Shown here: positions 16,831 through 24,360 of the stretch, one piece after another | Position numbering within the stretch: the first letter of the stretch is position 1 | Layout of the letters: the number at the start of each line of letters is the position of its first letter | Assembly (NCBI GenBank): GCA_041628815.1 | Contig: JBFKOL010000024.1 | Coordinates: 1 to 24,360, forward strand | DNA from: JBFKOL01 sp041628815 | Lineage (GTDB): Bacteria > Bacteroidota > Bacteroidia > Chitinophagales > Saprospiraceae | Direction: 5' to 3' | DNA length: 24,360 nt | Notes under the pieces: model-generated | Database searches by the model: none | What the model was told of the DNA's origin: nothing | The model's input: only the letters and a program-made list of their open reading frames with translations | Translations under genes and position numbers: made by a program

Positions 16831-19035
16831 ATGAAAAAGGTCTTTGCTCTTATATTGGTGCCATTTTATGTACTGTTGTATGGACAGGGAGATACAACAG
16901 TGGTCCACATCATCAAACTGGATCAACCTATAAAATTTGACGGTTGGGTAGAGGATTGGGAATGGTCATTGGTTCCTGTTTTTGATCTTCGCACCCAATT
17001 CCCCAGACTCGATGAAGCGCCTAGCGAGCGGACAGAGGTACGATTGGCCTATGATGACGACTTTCTCTACCTCAGTGGCAGAATGTTCGATTTGGAGCCT
17101 CATCTGATCATGGCCAATACCAAAAAGAGAGACGCTTTGACAGGAGCGACGGAATATTTTGGAATGCTCCTCGACACTTACAACGACAACAAAAATGCCC
17201 TTGCCTTCTTTACAACACCCACTGGACTCCGGTGGGACGCTGCAGTTTCCAATGATGCCCTTGGTAATAACCCACTCAACATGGATTGGAATGCATTCTG
17301 GGACGTCCAGGTACAACGCAACGAAGAAGGATGGTTTGTCGAAATGAGGGTGCCGTTCAGTTCCCTGGCTTTCGAGCAAAAGGAGGAGGTAATCATGGGC
17401 TTTACCACCTGGAGATACATTGCACGAAAAAATGAAGTCGATATCTTTCCGGTCATACCTCCCGATTATGGCGATTTCAGCAGTTTTAGACCTTCACTTA
17501 GCAAGGATGTCAGCTTCACAGGGATCCGAAGTGAAAAACCATTTTACCTGACTCCTTATGCATTGACAGGTCAGACCTTAATCAATGACTTGGACGAAGA
17601 CGAAGACGCTTACATGAAAACTACCGACGTGGTCACAGAGGTCGGAGGAGACATCAAGTATGGCATCAGCAAGAATTGGACCCTGGATTTGAGCTTTAAT
17701 ACTGACTTTGCGCAGGTAGAAGCAGACGATCAACAGGTAAATCTGACGAGATTCAGTTTGTTCTTCCCCGAAAAAAGACTCTTCTTCCAGGAACGCGCCG
17801 GGATTTTTTACTACAATTTTGGCAGGTCAGACCAACTGTTTTACAGTCGCAGGATAGGCATCAACGAAGATGGTGAAGCACAACGCATCCTTGGAGGTGC
17901 AAGAATTGTTGGCAGAAGCGGTCTCTGGGACATCGGATTTTTAAGCATGCATACCGCCGATGACGGTGACTTCAAAGGCGAGAATTTAAGTGTTCTCCGT
18001 GCGCGAAGGGATATCATCAACGAAAACTCGGACATCGGCATGATCGTCACCAACCAGATGGATTTCGAAGGACAATACAACACGACGTACGGCCTCGATC
18101 TCAACGTTCGATTGTGGAAAGATCAGTTCCTGGCAATCAGGTGGGCCCAGACCCTTTCTGATGAGAGTGAATACTCTCTATTTTCAATGCAGCATTCACG
18201 GGCCTGGATCAGTTTGTCTTCGAGAAACCAGAGAGGATTCAGCTACGGAACCAGCATTTCAAGAGCAGGCAAAGACTTTAATCCATCACTTGGCTTTGAA
18301 AGAAGAGACAACTATACAAGGTTTGGCAACAGGCTTCAATATTCCTGGTTTACCGATGACAATCCCAAAATATTCAGCCACGGATTTGATTCTGGAGGTT
18401 CCATTCATTGGAGTAATGAAACCGGGAAAATCGAATCTCTGAACTGGAGACTGGGTTGGTCGCTCACCACCACCAATGGTATGAATGTGCAATTCAGGGC
18501 TCGCCCCAACGTTGAAAACCTGAATGAAGATTTTGACCTATCAGACGATGTGACCATCCCAGTGGGAGACTACGATTTTACCTCCTTCAGCATCGAGGCA
18601 AATACGCCCCCAGCCCTGCGGGCATCAGCGCTGTTATCGATGGAAACCGGGCAATTCTACGACGGTACGCGGACAAGTATCTCGATCGATCCAACACTCA
18701 ACCTCTCCTCTTCCCTCGAGCTCGGTGGTTCGTACCAATATAATGTAGCCAATTTCAAGCTGCGCAACCAAAAATTCCAGGTGCACCTCGTCCGTCTGAA
18801 ATCACTCATTATGTTCAGTACCAAATTGTCTGTCGCCGCATTGCTGCAGTATAACAGTCTCGACAAGAATTTCTTAGGAAACATACGATTCAGGTACAAT
18901 CCTTCAGAGGGAAACGATCTTTACGTCGTTTGGAATGACGATGTGAACGTAGATCGATTTAGGGAAAGCCCTCACCTGCCCATGAGAAATCAGCGAGCCA
19001 TTCTGGTCAAGTATTCTTACACATTCCGCCTGTAA
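16831..19035 (+). CDS. DUF5916 protein with CBM9-like domain and predicted outer-membrane barrel, 734 aa
   Basis: A signal peptide covers residues 1-19 ('FALILVPFYVLLYGQ'). A carbohydrate-binding family 9-like domain occupies about residues 25-205: 'KFDGWVEDWEWS', 'LAYDDDFLYLSGRM', then 'GWFVEMRVPFSSL'. The DUF5916 part runs from ~225 to the end. It has the family hallmark near residue 296 ('QVEADDQQVNLTRF', then 'FFPEKRLFFQERAGIF') and alternating strands that suggest an outer-membrane barrel. The family is often annotated as a hydrolase, but I see no catalytic motif to justify that, and no experimental role is known to me. The CBM9-like domain suggests glycan or ligand binding at the surface. 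It appears monocistronic: 205 bases separate it from the divergent hydrolase and 143 from the next gene. Family call is firm; function unknown. Confidence 0.9.
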   Translation: MKKVFALILVPFYVLLYGQGDTTVVHIIKLDQPIKFDGWVEDWEWSLVPVFDLRTQFPRLDEAPSERTEVRLAYDDDFLYLSGRMFDLEPHLIMANTKKRDALTGATEYFGMLLDTYNDNKNALAFFTTPTGLRWDAAVSNDALGNNPLNMDWNAFWDVQVQRNEEGWFVEMRVPFSSLAFEQKEEVIMGFTTWRYIARKNEVDIFPVIPPDYGDFSSFRPSLSKDVSFTGIRSEKPFYLTPYALTGQTLINDLDEDEDAYMKTTDVVTEVGGDIKYGISKNWTLDLSFNTDFAQVEADDQQVNLTRFSLFFPEKRLFFQERAGIFYYNFGRSDQLFYSRRIGINEDGEAQRILGGARIVGRSGLWDIGFLSMHTADDGDFKGENLSVLRARRDIINENSDIGMIVTNQMDFEGQYNTTYGLDLNVRLWKDQFLAIRWAQTLSDESEYSLFSMQHSRAWISLSSRNQRGFSYGTSISRAGKDFNPSLGFERRDNYTRFGNRLQYSWFTDDNPKIFSHGFDSGGSIHWSNETGKIESLNWRLGWSLTTTNGMNVQFRARPNVENLNEDFDLSDDVTIPVGDYDFTSFSIEANTPPALRASALLSMETGQFYDGTRTSISIDPTLNLSSSLELGGSYQYNVANFKLRNQKFQVHLVRLKSLIMFSTKLSVAALLQYNSLDKNFLGNIRFRYNPSEGNDLYVVWNDDVNVDRFRESPHLPMRNQRAILVKYSYTFRL

Positions 19036-19149
19036 GCAAGGCCGGTACATTAGTCATATTCTTTCCGGTGGCTGCTAAACCGTTTTGTGTCGGGTTTGTT
19101 CTCTTCATTATGACCTTCGCAGAACATGGACAAAGGATATTAAATCAGT

Positions 19150-19157
19150 TAAATTTG
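19150..19157 (+). promoter_or_regulatory. Possible -7 promoter element before the HELGH lipoprotein gene
   Basis: 'TAAATTTG' matches TAnnTTTG exactly and lies 21 bases before the ATG at 19179, which would give a leader of about 15 bases. No TTG is found at the usual spacing upstream, so only half of the promoter is supported. The 143-base gap it sits in (19036-19178) contains no convincing terminator for the upstream gene. Confidence 0.3.
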
Positions 19158-19178
19158 ATTTTTACAGAGCAGGCCAGT

Positions 19179-20135
19179 ATGATAAGAACCTTCTTGTTAT
19201 TTGTTGCTTCAGGGTACCTGATCTCGTCATGCTCTGAAGAAGTAGTTTATAATGTCGGTCCCGATTTCGAGCCTTATGTTCAACGCTTCATTTCAGTGGC
19301 CAAGGACAATGGTGTAGACATAGACTTCTCGGATACCGGTCTTTCCATAGTATTCAGAGATGCCGTCGATAAAGAAACTGGGGGCGTTTGCCGAGGTAAT
19401 CATGATATCGAAATAGAGCGCTTTTTCTGGAATGGGCTTACGGATCTGGAAAAAGAAGGTTTGATATTTCATGAACTCGGTCATTGTGAACTTTTCAGAG
19501 GGCATCGCAATGACAAACTGCCCAATGGGGAATGGGCCAGCAGGATGCGCGGGTCTCCGATTCCCGATGGCGACAATGCCGTAATCAATTATACCGGCAC
19601 ACGGCTTGACTACTACAGGACGGAACTTTTTAACGAAAATCTACCATTCCCTGAATGGGGTTCGTGGACTTTTGACTTCGATGAATATACGGATGAGCAA
19701 AAGGAAATGGTATTTGAAGCAACCGATGTGGCAGCATTCAATCAGCGTCTGTTGGGTTTGTCAGGCGGAAATTTTGAAATAGATGTTGATATGAGTTCAG
19801 GGACTAGTGAAGGCTTTGTCGGGATAGCATTTATGGGCAACGCATTTGAAACTCAAATCAGGGTTGGATTTACCAGAGAGGAACAATTCTTCATTGACAG
19901 TGGCGACCAGGTCTGGGGATTCATGTTTTTGAGAGAGAAATTCAATGGCCTCAACAGGGACAGAAACCGGTTGACCGTACGCAAGATTGAATCGATCTAC
20001 CAGGTTTTTCTGAATGGTAGGTTTATTTATTGGTTTGACTACCTCACACCAAGTGGTGAGGTCGTGGAATCCATCAATACGGGAATACTGGGTGAACCCT
20101 TTTATCATTCCGTACAAGTTTCAAGATTACCCTGA
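19179..20135 (+). CDS. Lipoprotein with HExxH zinc-metallopeptidase-type motif, 318 aa
   Basis: The ATG at 19179 gives a lipoprotein signal ('LISSC', Cys18, followed by Ser-Glu-Glu). An upstream in-frame start at 19068 would add 37 residues and bury the signal, so I reject it. The central region has HELGH at residues 98-102, the zinc-binding HExxH of metallopeptidases with Glu99 as candidate catalytic base. His109 follows in 'CELFRGH', seven residues after the second His. This is one residue longer than the metzincin spacing HExxHxxGxxH, so a third zinc ligand is plausible but not classical. From ~190 the sequence is beta-rich ('FEIDVDMSSG' ... 'YQVFLNGRFI') and resembles a concanavalin A-like or DUF1080-like sandwich, a possible ligand-binding domain. 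I do not recognise a named family. A cytochrome P450 gene follows after 16 bases, suggesting co-transcription. Peptidase activity is inference. Confidence 0.8.
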   Translation: MIRTFLLFVASGYLISSCSEEVVYNVGPDFEPYVQRFISVAKDNGVDIDFSDTGLSIVFRDAVDKETGGVCRGNHDIEIERFFWNGLTDLEKEGLIFHELGHCELFRGHRNDKLPNGEWASRMRGSPIPDGDNAVINYTGTRLDYYRTELFNENLPFPEWGSWTFDFDEYTDEQKEMVFEATDVAAFNQRLLGLSGGNFEIDVDMSSGTSEGFVGIAFMGNAFETQIRVGFTREEQFFIDSGDQVWGFMFLREKFNGLNRDRNRLTVRKIESIYQVFLNGRFIYWFDYLTPSGEVVESINTGILGEPFYHSVQVSRLP

Positions 20136-20151
20136 CTAAAGTGCCACTCTG

Positions 20152-21531
20152 ATGTCTTCCAATACCCCGGCCAAATATCCCCCTAAAAACACGGTACCGT
20201 TTCTTAAAGTGCTTACGGGAGTCTTTAGGTTCGTGGAAAATCCCATACCCATCATCAACGATGCATTGGAACAATATGGCTCGACTTACTACACGCGAAT
20301 CGTTGGAGGAAGAAGGGTCATTATGACTGTTGATCCCGATGTAGTACAACATGTACTGCAAAAAAATCACCGAAACTATTACAAAAGTGAACTGCAGTCC
20401 AAATCACTGGGTCGCTACATAGGCAATGGTTTGCTGACCTCGAATGGAACTTATTGGTTAAAACAAAGGCGGTTGATACAGCCGGGTTTTCACAAGTCTC
20501 GCATGTCGGGATTGGTCGATATAATGAACCTTGAAATACGTGCTTATTGTGAAGACCTCGCCAGTCGTATAGCGCAGGAATCCACACTTGATGTCTCCCA
20601 TGAAATGATGGAAATGACGCTTCGCGTCGTGTCTAAGGCTCTTTTCAGTACGGGTATTTCGTACGAAAAAATCAAAGAGCTCGGCAATAATTTCACCGAA
20701 CTACAAATTCAGATTGTAAGGGAAGTGCGCCAGCCTTTTCTCAATTGGTGGAGAAAGTTATCGGGAAAAAGAGCAAGAACACTTGCCCTCGCCGATGAGA
20801 CGAAGCAAATCGTGAGAGATATCATTGCAGCGAGGAAGACTTCAACCCACGACTTCGACGACCTGTTGGATATGTTGCTGAAGACGAGATACGAAGACGA
20901 CGGACAGTCTATGAACGACGGACAGGTCCTGGACGAAGCCATCATACTTTTTACAGCTGGCCACGAAACGACTGCCAATGCTCTTACGTGGATGCTATAC
21001 CTGCTCGATGCAAATCGCGATGTACTGGAACGGTTGAGGTCTGAATGCGGTCAATTAAAAACAGGCAATCCGGGAATGAGGGATCTTGCCGGATTGACCT
21101 ATACCACACATGTAATCCGCGAATCACTGAGGCTCTATCCACCGGCATGGATTCTCGACAGGGTTGCACTGGATGACGACTTGGTAAAGGACATCCGGAT
21201 CAACAAAGGAGATATGGTTGGATTGTTTGTCTATGGCACGCATCATAACTCCGATTTATGGTCAGACCCTGAAAAATTCAATCCGGACAGGTTTGATGTC
21301 CAATATTCGAAAGACAGACATCCCTATGCGTTCTACCCCTTTGGCGGAGGGCCGCGTCTGTGTATTGGCCATCACTTTGCCATGCTCGAAATGCAACTGG
21401 CATTGTTTCATTTGTTGCGCTACTTTGATTTTAAAGTAGTGCCGGGTCACCCTGTCGCATTGCAACCTCTGATTACCCTTAGACCCAAATACGGTATGCG
21501 CATGAACATTGGTCCGATCGCTGCAAACTGA
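20152..21531 (+). CDS. Cytochrome P450, 459 aa
   Basis: This is a haem-thiolate monooxygenase that would insert one oxygen atom into an unidentified substrate using electrons from a redox partner. The signatures are all present: the I-helix AGHETT at residues 269-274 (acid-Thr pair for oxygen activation), ExxR at Glu324-Arg327 ('ESLRLYPP'), the PERF-like 'FNPDRF', and the haem loop 'FGGGPRLCIG' with the thiolate ligand Cys404. Length is normal for a soluble bacterial P450. No N-terminal membrane anchor is seen, and no ferredoxin or reductase domain is fused, so partners must be encoded elsewhere. The sequence style, including 'WLKQRRLIQPGFH', is closer to eukaryote-like fatty-acid-type bacterial P450s than to P450cam types, but substrate class is not safely assignable. 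It follows the HELGH lipoprotein by 16 bases. Confidence 0.96.
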   Translation: MSSNTPAKYPPKNTVPFLKVLTGVFRFVENPIPIINDALEQYGSTYYTRIVGGRRVIMTVDPDVVQHVLQKNHRNYYKSELQSKSLGRYIGNGLLTSNGTYWLKQRRLIQPGFHKSRMSGLVDIMNLEIRAYCEDLASRIAQESTLDVSHEMMEMTLRVVSKALFSTGISYEKIKELGNNFTELQIQIVREVRQPFLNWWRKLSGKRARTLALADETKQIVRDIIAARKTSTHDFDDLLDMLLKTRYEDDGQSMNDGQVLDEAIILFTAGHETTANALTWMLYLLDANRDVLERLRSECGQLKTGNPGMRDLAGLTYTTHVIRESLRLYPPAWILDRVALDDDLVKDIRINKGDMVGLFVYGTHHNSDLWSDPEKFNPDRFDVQYSKDRHPYAFYPFGGGPRLCIGHHFAMLEMQLALFHLLRYFDFKVVPGHPVALQPLITLRPKYGMRMNIGPIAAN

Positions 21532-21595
21532 TTACGGGAATTTAAGTTTTATAAAGCTTCCTGCAGCGATAAAAAATCCTTTCTTAATTTTAAGA

Positions 21596-24360
21596 ATGTT
21601 CCGTTATTCTTTGAAAAGTAAATCCAATTTCCCTTGCCTTCTTGCACTGGTGTGTTTTGTTTTTACAGAAGCTTGTAGTCCTTCGTTGCCCGACCAAGTA
21701 CAGTACGAGTTATCAAAAATCGACGGTAAGGTTGATTTCAACTTCGATGTAAAGCCGATCTTATCTGACCGCTGTTTTCAGTGTCATGGCCCGGACGAAA
21801 ATGAAAGAAAGGCCAACCTGCGACTGGATATCGAGTCGATGGCATTTGGAGCATTGTCGGGTGGAAAGGGTAAAGCCATTGTCAGAGGTAGACCTTTGCG
21901 AAGTCAGGCCATTCTTCGGATGATCTCCGAGGATCACGATTTCATGATGCCCCCGCCGGAGTCAAACCTTCAACTTAGAGACGATGAAATTGCCATCGTT
22001 ATCAAGTGGATCGAACAGGGTGCACCCTGGACGGAACATTGGTCATTCATACCTCCGGTCAAGCAGGACCCGCCTGTCGACATTCCCGGAACCTGGAAAG
22101 AGGCCAATGAAATTGACGGGTTTATCTACGATAAAATCAAAGAGCACGGGCTGGTTCCATCTCCCGCGGCCACGGATGAAAGACTCCTGCGAAGGCTGTA
22201 TATGGACCTGACGGGTCTACCTCCTACCGTTCAAGAGATCGATGCCTTCCTTGCTGATAGCGATATAGAAGGATATGAGCGCGTCGTGGACCATCTTCTC
22301 GCGAGCAGGGCTCATGCAGAAAGGATGGCAATGGACTGGATGGATATTGCAAGGTATGCTGACTCTCATGGATTACACGCCGACGGATGGAGGATGATGT
22401 GGCCCTGGCGCGATTGGGTGATTGATGCATTCCATGATAACCAGCCCTATGATCAATTCATTACCGAACAGCTGGCCGGAGATTTGATACCCGGTGCCAC
22501 AGACCGGCAAATTCTGGCCACAGCCTTCAACAGGAATCATACCATGACAGCCGAAGGAGGTGCCATCGACGAAGAATGGCGGCTGAGCTATGTGTATGAC
22601 CGGACGGAAACCATGTCAACGGCTTTGCTGGGAATGACCATGGGATGTGCAAAATGCCACGATCACAAGTATGATCCCTTTACCCAAAAAGAATACTACC
22701 AGTTGGCTTCTTTTTTCAACAATGTGAAAGAATTGGGTATGACTGGGGACGACGGAAACTATGGGCCAATGCTGCTAATGACAGATGATGGGGTAAAAGC
22801 TAAAATAGCCTCATTACAATCCTCGATCGAAAAAAAAGAGGCAGAATTGGGTAGCCTTGAAAAAAGGACCGCAGACGTAAAAGATTACATTAAAGGCCTT
22901 GGTAAGAAATCACTCGATAAGGGTCTTGCGGGCCATTATCCCATGGACAACAAAACCGCTTCACAAAATAAAGACGGTCGGAAATTGTATCGGCTGGACA
23001 ACAAGGAATCCATCACCTACGGTGACGGCAAACTGCTCCCAGGTAAGCATGACAACGCTTTGGTTTTCGAAAAGGATTTCAGCGATTTATACCTTAACAA
23101 GGTGGGATTCTATGAAATGACTGACGCATTCAGCGTAGCAACATGGGTTAAAACAGAGAAACAGGATTCTGCTAAGACACAGACCCTCTTGGGCAACACA
23201 GGTGATAAGAACAATTTTTGGAGAGGATGGGAGTTGTACCTGGATGGTGTAAACCGACTGAATTGCAGGTTGATACATTCCCTTCCGCACAACTACCTGC
23301 ACGTCAATACTGAGACCATCATTCCCACAGGCCAGTGGCATCATATCGCCCTATCCTACAATGGATCAGGAAAAGCAGATGGAGTAAGGCTCTTCATCAA
23401 TGGAGAGTTACAACCCACTTTGACCAGGTACGACAGGCTATATAAAAGCATTTTGCCTGTGCAGGGAGGCAACCATCAACCGGACCAACGAGGCTTACGG
23501 GTTGGGAAGTCGGGTAGAAACTATACAGGGGAGAACGGGATATTTATTGGACAGATTGATGAAATGCGGATCTACCACCGCGAATTGTCCAGCTGGGAAA
23601 TAGCCCTGTTGGCTGGTTATACGGACCTTAATGATAAGGAACTTCATCGGGATTACCAGCTGAAGCAAAGACCTGAATACCTTGCACTTCGAGAGGAGCT
23701 TCGCGACCTGAGGAAAGAATTATTGGAGTTGGTCGATCCAATTCCAGAAGTAATGGTGATGGAAGAATTACCACAGCCGCGAAAGGCCTATGCCTATTTC
23801 CGCGGTGAATACCATCAACCCATGTACGAAGTATTGCCCGGGACTCCAGAAATCATTGGCGTATTTCCGGAGGATTATCCTCGAAATCGCTTGGGACTTG
23901 CTGAATGGCTATTTGACAATAATAATCCTTTGACGGCGCGTGTAACGGTCAATCGGTATTGGCAGATGATTTTTGGACGGGGCATCGTCAGTACACCTGA
24001 AGATTTTGGTGTACAAGGGGCACTGCCAAGCCATCCCGAATTGTTGGACTGGCTCGCTGTGGATTTAATGGAACACGACTGGGACCTGCGCCATCTCATT
24101 AAAAAGATGGTAATGTCGGCTACGTACCGGCAAAGCAGTGCGATATCTGATGAACACCGTGAAAAAGATGTAGCCAATGTATACCTTTCGCGTTACCCAA
24201 GCCGCAGACTTTCTGCAGAAATGATCAGGGATAATGCCCTGGCGGCCAGCGGCCTGTTGGTGCAAAATACAGGTGGTGAAAGTGTCCGACCTTATCAACC
24301 TGAAGGTCTGTGGATTGAGAAAGGCAACTTTTCCTATAGACTCCTTAGATATAAAATCAC
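21596..24360 (+). CDS. Planctomycete-type cytochrome c / DUF1549 / LamG / DUF1553 protein, 3' partial
   Basis: The frame is open from the ATG at 21596 to the end of the window (921 full codons); the stop lies beyond the edge. A hydrophobic N-terminus ends in 'TEAC' (Cys27), a possible lipobox. A PSCyt1-type cytochrome c domain has CFQCH at residues 60-64 followed by 'GPDENERKANLRLD'. DUF1549 follows, with a second CxxCH (CAKCH, 351-355) in the usual 'CHDHKYDP' context. A likely coiled coil occupies ~398-432. A LamG/concanavalin-like domain at ~443-675 ('GQWHHIALSYNG', 'RLFINGE') interrupts the protein before DUF1553, which starts near 763 ('NRLGLAEWLFD', 'VNRYWQMIFGRG'). Complete homologues are ~1000-1100 residues, so perhaps 100-150 residues are missing. 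These proteins are typically encoded beside DUF1501 genes and linked to polysaccharide breakdown, but their reaction is unproven. It starts 64 bases after the P450 stop; shared transcription is uncertain. Confidence 0.93.
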   Translation, partial: MFRYSLKSKSNFPCLLALVCFVFTEACSPSLPDQVQYELSKIDGKVDFNFDVKPILSDRCFQCHGPDENERKANLRLDIESMAFGALSGGKGKAIVRGRPLRSQAILRMISEDHDFMMPPPESNLQLRDDEIAIVIKWIEQGAPWTEHWSFIPPVKQDPPVDIPGTWKEANEIDGFIYDKIKEHGLVPSPAATDERLLRRLYMDLTGLPPTVQEIDAFLADSDIEGYERVVDHLLASRAHAERMAMDWMDIARYADSHGLHADGWRMMWPWRDWVIDAFHDNQPYDQFITEQLAGDLIPGATDRQILATAFNRNHTMTAEGGAIDEEWRLSYVYDRTETMSTALLGMTMGCAKCHDHKYDPFTQKEYYQLASFFNNVKELGMTGDDGNYGPMLLMTDDGVKAKIASLQSSIEKKEAELGSLEKRTADVKDYIKGLGKKSLDKGLAGHYPMDNKTASQNKDGRKLYRLDNKESITYGDGKLLPGKHDNALVFEKDFSDLYLNKVGFYEMTDAFSVATWVKTEKQDSAKTQTLLGNTGDKNNFWRGWELYLDGVNRLNCRLIHSLPHNYLHVNTETIIPTGQWHHIALSYNGSGKADGVRLFINGELQPTLTRYDRLYKSILPVQGGNHQPDQRGLRVGKSGRNYTGENGIFIGQIDEMRIYHRELSSWEIALLAGYTDLNDKELHRDYQLKQRPEYLALREELRDLRKELLELVDPIPEVMVMEELPQPRKAYAYFRGEYHQPMYEVLPGTPEIIGVFPEDYPRNRLGLAEWLFDNNNPLTARVTVNRYWQMIFGRGIVSTPEDFGVQGALPSHPELLDWLAVDLMEHDWDLRHLIKKMVMSATYRQSSAISDEHREKDVANVYLSRYPSRRLSAEMIRDNALAASGLLVQNTGGESVRPYQPEGLWIEKGNFSYRLLRYKI

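Noticed and set aside
19068..19178. Upstream start for the HELGH lipoprotein
   Set aside because: It would place 37 residues before the lipoprotein signal; the ATG at 19179 sits directly at the signal and just after a -7-like element.
21585..21592. TAATTTTA as a -7 element for the DUF1553 gene
   Set aside because: It ends four bases before the ATG, too close for a transcript leader, and misses the final G of the consensus.

Overview
The window looks like chromosomal DNA of a Bacteroidota bacterium, most likely a Saprospira- or Cytophaga-type environmental lineage. The reasons are several. There is a CarboxypepD_reg-like TonB-dependent receptor paired with a DUF4249 lipoprotein. There are a DUF5916 (CBM9-like plus beta-barrel) protein and many predicted lipoproteins whose lipobox Cys is followed by Ser or acidic residues. 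Shine-Dalgarno sequences are weak or absent, and a few TAnnTTTG-type -7 promoter elements are visible. Species cannot be assigned from the sequence alone. No tRNA, rRNA, insertion sequence, integrase or CRISPR array was seen. No gap between genes exceeds about 205 bases.

Region 1 (1-11741, + strand) is a tightly packed six-gene run. Two tandem paralogous FG-GAP/ASPIC-UnbV proteins come first, the first cut by the window edge. They are followed by a lipoprotein with one CxxCH haem motif and a C-terminal FG-GAP propeller, then a lipoprotein mixing FG-GAP and PQQ-propeller-like repeats. A TonB-dependent receptor and a DUF4249 lipoprotein close the run. Four of the five junctions overlap (14, 1, 4 and 4 bases); the fifth is a 102-base gap that may hold an internal promoter. 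All six products are predicted to be exported (the first by analogy with its paralogue), so I read this as a cell-surface or outer-membrane module. Its substrate is unknown.

Region 2 (11742-16625, - strand) converges on region 1 across an AT-rich hairpin. It encodes an exported serine hydrolase of the beta-lactamase/class C family and, 25 bases downstream, a full-length pyruvate carboxylase (biotin carboxylase, carboxyltransferase and biotin-carrier domains). The two are probably co-transcribed, although their functions have no obvious link.

Region 3 (16626-24360, + strand) starts with a 205-base divergent intergenic region and a DUF5916 outer-membrane-type protein. Next is a lipoprotein with an HELGH zinc motif and a second His seven residues further on, followed after 16 bases by a cytochrome P450. 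The last gene is a Planctomycete-type cytochrome c/DUF1549/LamG/DUF1553 protein that is open at the right edge.

The most interesting parts are the coupled surface operon with a haem-bearing propeller protein, and the HExxH lipoprotein beside the P450. Neither can be given a firm function from sequence alone.
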